Source: an uncultured Clostridia bacterium (GTDB lineage Bacteria > Bacillota > Clostridia > Oscillospirales > Oscillospiraceae). From it: DNA of 9,198 nt. Where the stretch lies: the NCBI GenBank assembly GCA_946405655.1, contig CAMJHX010000042.1, forward strand, positions 1 through 9,198, in the 5' to 3' direction. The translations under genes and the position numbers were made by a program. Position 1 is the first letter of the stretch. The number at the start of each line of letters is the position of its first letter. Positions 1-5,709 of the stretch are shown here, in pieces. The notes beneath the pieces were generated by a model. The model searched no databases and was not told the origin of the DNA. It saw only the letters and a list, made by a program, of their open reading frames with translations.

Positions 1-1089
1 GGAATCGTGGGACTGCCGAACGTTGGCAAGTCCACGCTGTTCAATGCCATCACCAACGCGGGCGCCGAGTCCGCAAACTATCCCTTCTGCACCATCGACC
101 CAAACGTCGGCATGGTCACCGTGCCGGACGAGCGTCTCGACTGGCTGGCGGAGCTGTATCAGCCCAAAAAGAAGACTCCGGCGGTCATCGAGTTTGTCGA
201 TATCGCTGGTCTCGTCAAGGGCGCTTCCAAGGGCGAGGGCCTCGGCAACAAGTTCCTCTCCAACATCCGCGCGACCGACGCGATCGTCCACGTCGTCCGC
301 TGCTTCGACGATGAGAATGTCATCCACGTCGAGGGCGGGGCAGACCCCCAGCGCGATATCGACATCATCGATCTCGAGCTCGTCATGGCGGATATCGAGA
401 TGGTGCAGCGTCGTATCGACAAGGCGCAGAAGGCCGCCAAGGGCGGCGATAAGCAGTATAGGCACGAGGCGGAGGTCTTCCAGGGCCTGCTCGAGCACCT
501 GAACGAGGGCAAGTCCGCCCGCACCTATGACTGCGAGCCGGACGAGATAGAGCTTATCCGCACAAGCGACCTGCTCTCCATAAAGCCCGTCATCTTCGCT
601 GCGAACCTCGATGAGGCGACGTTCTCCGCCGGCTATGAGGATTATCCCTATTACCAGACCGTCAAGGCGATCGCGGAAGGGCAGGGCGCGCTGGTGCTCC
701 CCATCTGCGCCAAGGTGGAGCAGGAGATCGGCGAGCTCGAGGAGGAAGAGCGCGGCATGTTCCTGGAGGAGCTCGGCATCAGCGAGTCCGGTCTCGATCG
801 TCTCGTCAAGTGCTCCTACAGTCTCCTCGGCCTCATCAGCTATCTCACCTGCGGCGCCGATGAGTGCCGCGCCTGGACGATCACGAAGGGCACCAAGGCT
901 CCGCAGGCCGCGGGCAAGATCCACTCCGACTTCGAGCGCGGCTTCATCCGCGCCGAGATCGTGGCGTTCGACGCGCTGAAGGAATGCGGCTCTATGACCG
1001 CCGCAAAGGAGAAGGGCCTCGTCCGCTCCGAGGGCAAGGAATACGTCATGCAGGACGGCGACGTCACGCTGTTCAGATTCAACGTTTGA
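1..1089 (+). CDS. ychF: Redox-regulated P-loop ATPase YchF/OLA1 (5' partial)
   Basis: YchF is an Obg-related (TRAFAC) P-loop nucleotidase that binds ribosomes and prefers ATP to GTP. The frame is open from base 1 and reads GIVGLPNVGKST at once, so only about three N-terminal codons lie outside the window; the GTG at 7 is inside the Walker A region and is not the start. Visible motifs are the G1 loop GLPNVGKST (nt 10-36), the G3 motif DIAGL (nt 199-213) and, in place of the NKxD guanine-specificity motif, NLDE (nt 604-615), the NxxE form associated with ATP use in this family. A predicted coiled-coil insert follows, then a C-terminal TGS domain (about nt 830-1089) containing APQAAGKIHSDFERGFIRAE and ending FRFNV. 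The 362 visible residues fit the usual length of about 363-366. The next gene starts 13 nt after the stop, so co-transcription is likely. Identity is very secure. Confidence 0.97.
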   Translation, partial: GIVGLPNVGKSTLFNAITNAGAESANYPFCTIDPNVGMVTVPDERLDWLAELYQPKKKTPAVIEFVDIAGLVKGASKGEGLGNKFLSNIRATDAIVHVVRCFDDENVIHVEGGADPQRDIDIIDLELVMADIEMVQRRIDKAQKAAKGGDKQYRHEAEVFQGLLEHLNEGKSARTYDCEPDEIELIRTSDLLSIKPVIFAANLDEATFSAGYEDYPYYQTVKAIAEGQGALVLPICAKVEQEIGELEEEERGMFLEELGISESGLDRLVKCSYSLLGLISYLTCGADECRAWTITKGTKAPQAAGKIHSDFERGFIRAEIVAFDALKECGSMTAAKEKGLVRSEGKEYVMQDGDVTLFRFNV

Positions 1090-1102
1090 GGAGGAACCTG
1101 AA

Positions 1103-1324
1103 ATGAGCAAGATTTATGAAGAGTTCGACGATCTGGTCGAAGCCGTGCTGAACGATCCCGCCGATCAGAAGGCGCTCGCCTCGCTCGCCGAGTGGTTCCA
1201 GATCTATAACAACTACGACTGGGGCGGCGATATGTATAACATCGACGGTAGCCACGGTCTGCGCATCCACAAGGCCGAGGACGGCACCGAGACGTACGAA
1301 TTCATCGACTTCGACGATCTGTAA
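1103..1324 (+). CDS. Small acidic protein of unknown function (73 aa)
   Basis: I do not recognise a named family. The ORF has an ATG at 1103 preceded by a strong Shine-Dalgarno AGGAGG that begins right at the ychF stop, so it is very probably translated and coupled to ychF. The 73-residue product is strongly acidic, rich in Asp and Glu, especially at the N-terminus (EEFDDLVE) and the C-terminus (EFIDFDDL). It has an aromatic middle (WFQIYNNYDWGGDMYNIDG), no cysteine, no signal peptide and no membrane segment. The first about 35 residues look helical and the tail looks like a short beta segment. Third-position GC matches the neighbours, so it is native rather than a chance ORF. Its place between ychF and a metal-sensor gene suggests a small cytosolic protein of that operon, but no function can be assigned. 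Confidence 0.8.
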   Translation: MSKIYEEFDDLVEAVLNDPADQKALASLAEWFQIYNNYDWGGDMYNIDGSHGLRIHKAEDGTETYEFIDFDDL

Positions 1325-1344
1325 ATTCGGGGAGGGAAGTCCCG

Positions 1345-1707
1345 ATGCATGATATCACGCATGAACACGACCATCCGCACGAGCATATCGGACCGGACGG
1401 ACAGGTCTATACCCATACCCACGGCGACGGCCACGGCCACACCCACAGCCACACGCAGACCAAGGCGGTTCTGAACCGGCTCAGCCGCGCGATCGGCCAT
1501 CTCGAGTCGGTCAAGCGCATGGTCGAGGAGGGGAGAGACTGCACCGAGGTGCTTGTGCAGCTCGCGGCGGTGCGCTCGGCGCTCAATAACACCTCCAAGA
1601 TCATTCTGCGCGACCATGTGGATCATTGCCTCATGGACGCCGTGCAGAGCGGAGACCTGCAGTCGATCGAGGAGCTCAACCGTGCCATCGAAAAGCTGCT
1701 GTATTAA
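1345..1707 (+). CDS. CsoR/RcnR-family metal-sensing transcriptional repressor with His-rich tail
   Basis: Members of this family (DUF156) are small all-helical repressors that release DNA on binding Cu(I), Ni/Co, other thiophilic ligands or formaldehyde. Residues 40-120 form the core. C66, H91 and C95 have the same spacing (25 and 4) as the Cys-His-Cys copper ligands of Mycobacterium tuberculosis CsoR (C36, H61, C65). The core continues with SGDLQSIEELNRAIEKLL, typical of the third helix. Unusually, residues 1-36 carry 12 histidines in HxH-type repeats (HEHDHPHEH and HGDGHGHTHSH). H34 lies 32 residues before C66, the offset I recall for the fourth ligand of nickel sensors such as InrS, so nickel or zinc sensing is as possible as copper. 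The start ATG has GGGGAGGG 8 nt upstream. No metal exporter or chaperone gene is next to it; the next gene, 12 nt downstream, encodes a DUF362 iron-sulfur protein. Family secure, metal unknown. Confidence 0.9.
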   Translation: MHDITHEHDHPHEHIGPDGQVYTHTHGDGHGHTHSHTQTKAVLNRLSRAIGHLESVKRMVEEGRDCTEVLVQLAAVRSALNNTSKIILRDHVDHCLMDAVQSGDLQSIEELNRAIEKLLY

Positions 1708-1719
1708 GGGGAAAACAAC

Positions 1720-2631
1720 ATGGAAAAAGCAACCATTTTCGCGGCTGCCCAGCCGGAATTCGATACCTTCCCGCGCCTGATCGACGCGCTCGGGCTCAAG
1801 ATTGAAAAGGACATGACCGTCGCCATCAAGGTCGATTTTCTGCAGCGCTGTCCCGCCATCCTGCAGCCGCTCTTCATGGCGCTGGCGCAGCGCGGGGCGA
1901 GCCCGTTTCTCACCGACTGCAGCATCCCCTTCGGCGATGCGCTCCAGTCGCTGAACGCTGCCGCCATGAACGGCTATGTCAGCGGCGCGCCCTGTGTTCT
2001 GGCTGACGGCGTCAAGGGCACGGACTATGATCTCATTCCCGTGCGCGGCGGCAAGCGCCTGCGCTCGGCGAAGTTCGGCCGCGCCGTCATGGACGCGGAT
2101 CTTGTCATCACCATCACGCGCCCGGCCTGCGGCGAGCGCGGCTACCGCGGCGTACTCTATGATCTCGGCTTCGGCTGCGCCGCCAGAGCGGGGAAGACCG
2201 AGGTGCAGACCTCCGGCAAGCCCGTGGTGAATCAGGAGCTCTGCATCGGCTGCGGCAAATGCGCGGCCGTCTGCGAGCACGGCGGCGCGCGGCTCGACGG
2301 TGAGACGCGCAAGGCGAGCATCTTCCCGCCCAAGTGCTCCGGCTGCAGCCGCTGTATGCGCGCCTGCCCGGTGAACGCGATCCACCCGGACTTCGATGTG
2401 TCGGACGAGACCGTTCTCGAGCGTCTCGCGGAGTATGCCAAGGCGCTGTGCGACGCAAAGCCCCATGCGCACATCGTCCTGCTCGATCAGGCGTATGCCG
2501 CTCTCGACCCCACCGCGCTTGATGCGCTCTGCGCCGGGAAGATGGAGCTGCCCGAGGCGCTGCAGGCCGCGGCGAAGCACGCCCTCGCGCTCGGCTTCGG
2601 CTCTGCGGAGTCCGAAATCGTCAGCATCTGA
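1720..2631 (+). CDS. DUF362 protein with two C-terminal [4Fe-4S] ferredoxin motifs
   Basis: This is a cytosolic iron-sulfur protein of unclear biochemical role; an electron-transfer or metal-related function is inference. The N-terminal two thirds match DUF362: VAIKVDF (34-40), PFLTDC (62-67), a GAPCVLADGVKGTDYD segment (89-104), DADLVI (125-130) and DLGFGCAARAGKT (148-160), corresponding to the family's NLGMGCxSRAGK block. The C-terminal third has two cluster motifs: C175, C178, C181, C185 and C206, C209, C212, C216. The last Cys of the second is followed by the usual Pro; that of the first by Glu-His-Gly. Compared with my memory of the family, the HFGE motif reads DFLQ and the GHE region reads ACGER, so putative functional histidines are missing. 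There is no signal peptide or membrane helix. The Shine-Dalgarno is AAGGGG, about 9 nt before the ATG. It follows the metal-sensor gene by 12 nt and is the last gene before a terminator. Confidence 0.88.
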   Translation: MEKATIFAAAQPEFDTFPRLIDALGLKIEKDMTVAIKVDFLQRCPAILQPLFMALAQRGASPFLTDCSIPFGDALQSLNAAAMNGYVSGAPCVLADGVKGTDYDLIPVRGGKRLRSAKFGRAVMDADLVITITRPACGERGYRGVLYDLGFGCAARAGKTEVQTSGKPVVNQELCIGCGKCAAVCEHGGARLDGETRKASIFPPKCSGCSRCMRACPVNAIHPDFDVSDETVLERLAEYAKALCDAKPHAHIVLLDQAYAALDPTALDALCAGKMELPEALQAAAKHALALGFGSAESEIVSI

Positions 2632-2661
2632 AAACCGTCTTGCGGTCAAATAATCATCATG

Positions 2662-2693
2662 AACCCGCTGCTCTGTCCGAGCGGCGGGTTTTT
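2662..2693 (+). terminator. Intrinsic (Rho-independent) terminator
   Basis: An 11-bp stem (AACCCGCTGCT, 2662-2672, with AGCGGCGGGTT, 2680-2690, one G-T wobble) closes a 7-nt loop, and the RNA then runs into TTTTT (2689-2693). A second T6 tract lies at 2701-2706. It sits 30 nt after the DUF362 stop and ends the ychF-to-DUF362 unit before the prs promoter. Confidence 0.9.
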
Positions 2694-2784
2694 CCGGCTC
2701 TTTTTTGTGCCATCTGTCCAAATTGAGACGTGCAAATTGTACAACTTTCTCGAAAAAAATTGCTCAGAATCGGAAGCCCGCCTC

Positions 2785-2813
2785 TTTCCATTCAGACAAA
2801 ATGCTGTTATAAT
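2785..2813 (+). promoter_or_regulatory. Sigma-A promoter of prs (extended -10)
   Basis: A perfect -10 hexamer TATAAT (2808-2813) is preceded by TG one base upstream (TGTTATAAT, an extended -10). A -35-like TTTCCA (2785-2790, 4 of 6 matches to TTGACA) lies at the ideal 17-nt spacing. The region is clearly AT-richer than the genes around it. Transcription would start near 2820, leaving a leader of about 57 nt before prs. It follows the terminator at 2662-2693 and is the only consensus-grade promoter I see in the window. The extended -10 may compensate for the weak -35. Confidence 0.82.
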
Positions 2814-2876
2814 GTAGCTGTATCAGTAGGTCTCACCAGTTTTTGGATCTATCTAAACGGAGGAGAAAGAAAGATT

Positions 2877-3839
2877 ATGATTGCACACGGAAAAGGCATC
2901 AAGGTATTCACCGGCAACTCAAATCCCGCGCTTGCGGATCTGATCTGCAAGAATCTCGGCGTGAGCATGGGCTGCAGCACCGTCTCCAGCTTTGCTGACG
3001 GTGAGTGCGCCATCAGCATCACCGAGCCCGTCCGCGGACTCGATGTGTTCATCGTCCAGTCCACCTGCAAGCCTGTGAACGACAGCCTCATGGAGCTGCT
3101 CGTCATGATTGATGCGCTGCGCCGCGCTTCCGCCGGCCGCATCACTGCCGTCATCCCATATTTCGGCTATGCCCGTCAGGACCGCAAGGCGAAGGCGAGA
3201 GATCCGATCTCCGCCAAGCTCGTCGCGAATCTGATCACCAAGGCTGGCGCCGACCGTGTGCTCACGATGGATCTGCATGCCGCGCAGATTCAGGGCTTCT
3301 TCGATATCCCCGTGGATAACCTCTTCGGCGCGCCCCTCTTCGCGCAGCACTATCTGCGCAAGTTCGGCTACGGCAATGAGGACATGGTCGTCCTCTCGCC
3401 GGACGTCGGCTCTGTCGCCCGCGCGCGTACCTTCGCCATGAAGATGGGTCTCGGCCTCGCGATTGTCGATAAGCGCCGCGAGAAGGCGAACCAGTCTGAG
3501 GTCATGAACCTCATCGGCGACGTGTCCGGCAAGACCTGCATCCTGCTCGATGACCTCGTTGATACCGCGGGCTCCCTCTGCGGTGCTGCCAAGGCTGCGG
3601 TCGAGGTCGGCGGTGCGAAGAAGGTCATCGCCTGCGCCACGCACGGCGTCCTCTCCGGTCCCGCGATCGAGCGTCTCGAGAGCAGCGTCATCGACGAGCT
3701 GCTTCTCCTCGACACGATCCCGTATCCCAAGGATCAGCCCGCGACCGACAAGATCAAGTATCTCTCCGTCGCGCCCGTCTTTGCCGAGGCCATTACGCGC
3801 ATCTATGAGGAAGTGAGCATTTCCTCTCTGTTCGAGTAA
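2877..3839 (+). CDS. prs: Ribose-phosphate pyrophosphokinase (PRPP synthase)
   Basis: The enzyme converts ribose 5-phosphate and ATP to PRPP and AMP, feeding purine, pyrimidine, histidine, tryptophan and NAD synthesis. The 320 residues fit class I enzymes (about 315). Motifs in order: FTGNSNP (11-17); the flexible ATP-binding loop with YFGYARQDRK (95-104); TMDLHAAQIQGFF (130-142) with H134; SPDVGSVARAR (174-184); VDKRR (197-201); and the PRPP-binding loop DDLVDTAGS (225-233), which ends in Ser where most members have Thr, a mild change. I chose ATG 2877 because GGAGGAG (2859-2865) lies 11 nt upstream and the protein then starts like the family. The frame stays open back to 2730, but that part contains the promoter's TATAAT. 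The gene has its own promoter and runs directly into pth, a pairing common in Firmicutes (glmU-prs-ctc-pth type order), here without ctc. Confidence 0.97.
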   Translation: MIAHGKGIKVFTGNSNPALADLICKNLGVSMGCSTVSSFADGECAISITEPVRGLDVFIVQSTCKPVNDSLMELLVMIDALRRASAGRITAVIPYFGYARQDRKAKARDPISAKLVANLITKAGADRVLTMDLHAAQIQGFFDIPVDNLFGAPLFAQHYLRKFGYGNEDMVVLSPDVGSVARARTFAMKMGLGLAIVDKRREKANQSEVMNLIGDVSGKTCILLDDLVDTAGSLCGAAKAAVEVGGAKKVIACATHGVLSGPAIERLESSVIDELLLLDTIPYPKDQPATDKIKYLSVAPVFAEAITRIYEEVSISSLFE

Positions 3840-3840
3840 G

Positions 3841-4437
3841 ATGCTCTTCTCCAATCGCGGCGGTGCGCAGTGGCTCATCGTCTTTCTCGGCAACCCCGGA
3901 CCGCGCTATGCCTTCACGCGGCATAACGCCGGCTTCCTCACGGCGGACGCGATCGAAAAGCTCTTAAACGTCCGTATCGATCGGCTGCGCTTTCGCGCGC
4001 TTACGGCGACGGCGGAGATCGGGGGAGAGAAGGTGCTGCTCATGAAGCCGCAGACCTTCATGAACCTCTCGGGCGAGGCAGTCGGGCAGGCCGCGCGGTT
4101 TTATAAGATCCCGAGCGAGCATGTGCTCGTCGTGTCGGACGAGGTGTCGCTCCCGGTCGGGAGCATCCGCATCCGGCTCAAGGGCTCTGCCGGCGGACAT
4201 AACGGACTCAAGAACATCATCGCCCACCTCGGCACGGACGCGTTCCCGCGCATCCGCCTCGGCGTCGGCTCCGCGCCCCATCCGGGGTACGACATGGCCG
4301 ACTGGGTGCTCGGCACCTTCCAGAACGAGGACGCCGAGACGATCCGTACCGCTGCGGAGACTGCGGCGAAGGCCTGCGTCTGCTTCATCGAGAAGGGGCC
4401 GGACAAGGCCATGACGCAATTCAATACCAGGAAATAA
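3841..4437 (+). CDS. pth: Peptidyl-tRNA hydrolase
   Basis: Pth cleaves the ester bond of peptidyl-tRNAs that drop off ribosomes and so recycles tRNA; it is a cytosolic, usually essential enzyme. The 198 residues match the bacterial family: LGNPG (16-20) with N18, TRHNAGF (26-32) with catalytic H28, KPQTFMNLSG (69-78) with N75, SDEVSLP (99-105) with D100 matching E. coli D93, and GSAGGHNGLKNI (115-126). All known active-site residues are present. The start follows the prs stop by one base, with no good Shine-Dalgarno (only GAGTAAG), so translation probably depends on coupling to prs. Compared with the usual start (M-x-LIVGLGNPG) there is an extension of about 10 residues, MLFSNRGGAQ; no other canonical in-frame start exists before the conserved core. 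The family's G in GLGNPG is F15. No terminator follows before glgC. Confidence 0.96.
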   Translation: MLFSNRGGAQWLIVFLGNPGPRYAFTRHNAGFLTADAIEKLLNVRIDRLRFRALTATAEIGGEKVLLMKPQTFMNLSGEAVGQAARFYKIPSEHVLVVSDEVSLPVGSIRIRLKGSAGGHNGLKNIIAHLGTDAFPRIRLGVGSAPHPGYDMADWVLGTFQNEDAETIRTAAETAAKACVCFIEKGPDKAMTQFNTRK

Positions 4438-4500
4438 CGGGGAACCTTCCCCGAAAGCAAAGAGAGAATTAATTTCGGCCGGGCAACCGGTCGGGAAGGA
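4438..4500 (+). promoter_or_regulatory. glgC leader: two hairpins and a possible anti-Shine-Dalgarno
   Basis: The 63-nt pth-glgC gap is densely structured. Hairpin 1 is the inverted repeat CGGGGAA (4438-4444) / TTCCCCG (4447-4453), with no T-run, so it is not an intrinsic terminator. Hairpin 2 is CGGCCGG (4476-4482) / CCGGTCG (4487-4493), 7 bp with one G-T wobble, capped by a GCAA (GNRA) tetraloop; it ends next to the Shine-Dalgarno. CCTTCCC (4445-4451), part of hairpin 1's downstream side, is also exactly complementary to GGGAAGG (4493-4499), which covers most of the Shine-Dalgarno. The leader could therefore hold the ribosome site free (hairpin 1 formed) or closed (long-range pairing). The pairings are seen; a regulatory role is inference. 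Confidence 0.45.
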
Positions 4501-4501
4501 G
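4496..4501 (+). promoter_or_regulatory. glgC Shine-Dalgarno, overlaps the GTG and points to CTG 4510
   Basis: AAGGAG at 4496-4501 is a full Shine-Dalgarno match. It shares its last base with the GTG at 4501, which is therefore badly placed as a start. It stands 8 nt before an in-frame CTG at 4510, which is optimal spacing. This site decides the start choice for glgC. Confidence 0.65.
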
Positions 4502-5709
4502 TGATCGTTCTGAAAAAGACCTGTATTGCCATGCTGCTGGCGGGCGGACAGGGCTCCCGCCTCTATGCGCTCACGGCAAAGGTGGCAAAGCCCAACATGC
4601 CCTTCGGCGGCAAGTATCGCATCATCGATTTCCCGCTGTCCAACTGCGCCAACTCCGGCATTGACACCGTGGGCGTGCTCACGCAGTATCAGCCCCTGCG
4701 TCTGAACCGGTATGTCGGCAGCGGCCAGCCCTGGGATCTCGATACCGAGGACGGCGGCGTCTACATTCTCCCGCCGTATCAGAGCGCCGGGGAGAAGGGC
4801 TCCTGGTTCTCCGGCACCGCGAACGCCATCTATCAGAACATGGATTTCATCGAGATGTATGATCCCGATCATGTGCTCATCCTCTCCGGCGACCATGTCT
4901 ATAAGATGGACTATGCCAAGATGCTCCGCGCCCATCAGGAGGCGGAGGCGGCCTGCACGATCGCGGTCATTCAGGTCTCCATGGAGGAGGCCACCCGCTT
5001 CGGCATCATGAACCTCGGTCCTGACGGCTTTATCAATGAGTTTGAGGAGAAGCCCGCTCATCCGAAGAGCGACCTCGCGAGCATGGGCATCTACATCTTC
5101 GACTGGAAGAAGCTGCGCAAGTACCTCATCGAGGACGAGAATGACCCCAACTCCAGCAAGGACTTCGGCAAGAACATCATTCCGAAAATGCTCGCCGGCG
5201 GCGAGAAGCTCATGCCTTACCGCTTCGAGGGCTATTGGCGCGATGTGGGCACCATCACCAGCCTCTGGGACGCCAACATGGATATGCTCTCCAACACGAA
5301 GCTCAACCTCTTCGATCCCCAGTGGCCGATCCGCGCGAGAAGCCCGATCCGTCCGCCGCACTTTGCGGGCGAGGGCGCGCGCATCCACCACTCCATCGTC
5401 ACCGAGGGCTGCGACATTGACGGCAAGGTCGATAACTCTGTCCTCTCCGCATCCGTCACGGTCGGCTCCGGCGCGAAGATCTCCTACAGCATCCTCATGC
5501 CGGGCGCGGTCGTAGAGCCCGGCGCCGTGGTGGAATATGCTATCATCGGCGAGAATGCCCGCATTTGCGCTGGCGCGCACGTCGGCACGGAGCCCGACGG
5601 CAGCGAGAGCTGGGGCGTCGCCACCGTGGGTCCGGACGTCACCGTCGGCCCCGGCGTGTCCGTTCCGGCCAGCGCCATGATCTATGACAGTTCGGAGGTG
5701 CAGTCATGA
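4501..5709 (+). CDS. glgC: Glucose-1-phosphate adenylyltransferase, catalytic subunit
   Basis: GlgC makes ADP-glucose and PPi from ATP and glucose 1-phosphate, the committed step of bacterial glycogen synthesis. Residues here are counted from GTG 4501. The N-terminal nucleotidyltransferase domain has AGGQGSRL (14-21), KP..PFGGKYRIIDFPLSNC (30-49), QPWDLD (76-81), SGDHVYKMDY (129-138) with metal-binding D131, FEEKP (181-185) with the glucose-1-phosphate lysine, and YWRDVGT (245-251). A left-handed beta-helix follows from about 295. The full set of catalytic motifs marks it as the active subunit. The 4501 start is the outer limit: GTG overlaps the Shine-Dalgarno, while CTG 4510 is 8 nt from it and gives an N-terminus (MKKTCIAMLLAGG) like that of relatives, 399 residues. 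No in-frame ATG exists between the pth stop and 4531. The usual KPAVPFGG reads KPNMPFGG. The stop overlaps the glgD start. Confidence 0.96.
   Translation: MIVLKKTCIAMLLAGGQGSRLYALTAKVAKPNMPFGGKYRIIDFPLSNCANSGIDTVGVLTQYQPLRLNRYVGSGQPWDLDTEDGGVYILPPYQSAGEKGSWFSGTANAIYQNMDFIEMYDPDHVLILSGDHVYKMDYAKMLRAHQEAEAACTIAVIQVSMEEATRFGIMNLGPDGFINEFEEKPAHPKSDLASMGIYIFDWKKLRKYLIEDENDPNSSKDFGKNIIPKMLAGGEKLMPYRFEGYWRDVGTITSLWDANMDMLSNTKLNLFDPQWPIRARSPIRPPHFAGEGARIHHSIVTEGCDIDGKVDNSVLSASVTVGSGAKISYSILMPGAVVEPGAVVEYAIIGENARICAGAHVGTEPDGSESWGVATVGPDVTVGPGVSVPASAMIYDSSEVQS

Noticed and set aside
1328..1344. CGGG/CCCG inverted repeat around the ribosome site of the metal-sensor gene, considered as an autoregulatory operator or SD hairpin
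   Set aside because: The stem is only 4 bp with a 9-nt loop, and the sequence does not resemble the G-tract/inverted-repeat operators of CsoR or RcnR well enough to call.
1213..2721. 502-codon open frame on the minus strand opposite the sensor and DUF362 genes
   Set aside because: Same antisense artefact. It runs through the intrinsic terminator and three + strand genes, and its His/Val/Gly-rich stretches are the complement of the His-rich tail.
2730..2876. Upstream extension of prs to an ATG at 2730
   Set aside because: It contains the promoter TATAAT, adds 49 residues absent from PRPP synthases and has no Shine-Dalgarno. ATG 2877 has one and fits the family.
4438..4453. Terminator after pth
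   Set aside because: The short palindrome is followed by GAAAGCAAAG rather than a T-run, so it should not terminate intrinsically.
3964..5580. 538-codon open frame on the minus strand opposite pth and glgC
   Set aside because: Shadow of two well-supported genes on the + strand; it crosses their boundary and has no recognisable domain or ribosome site.
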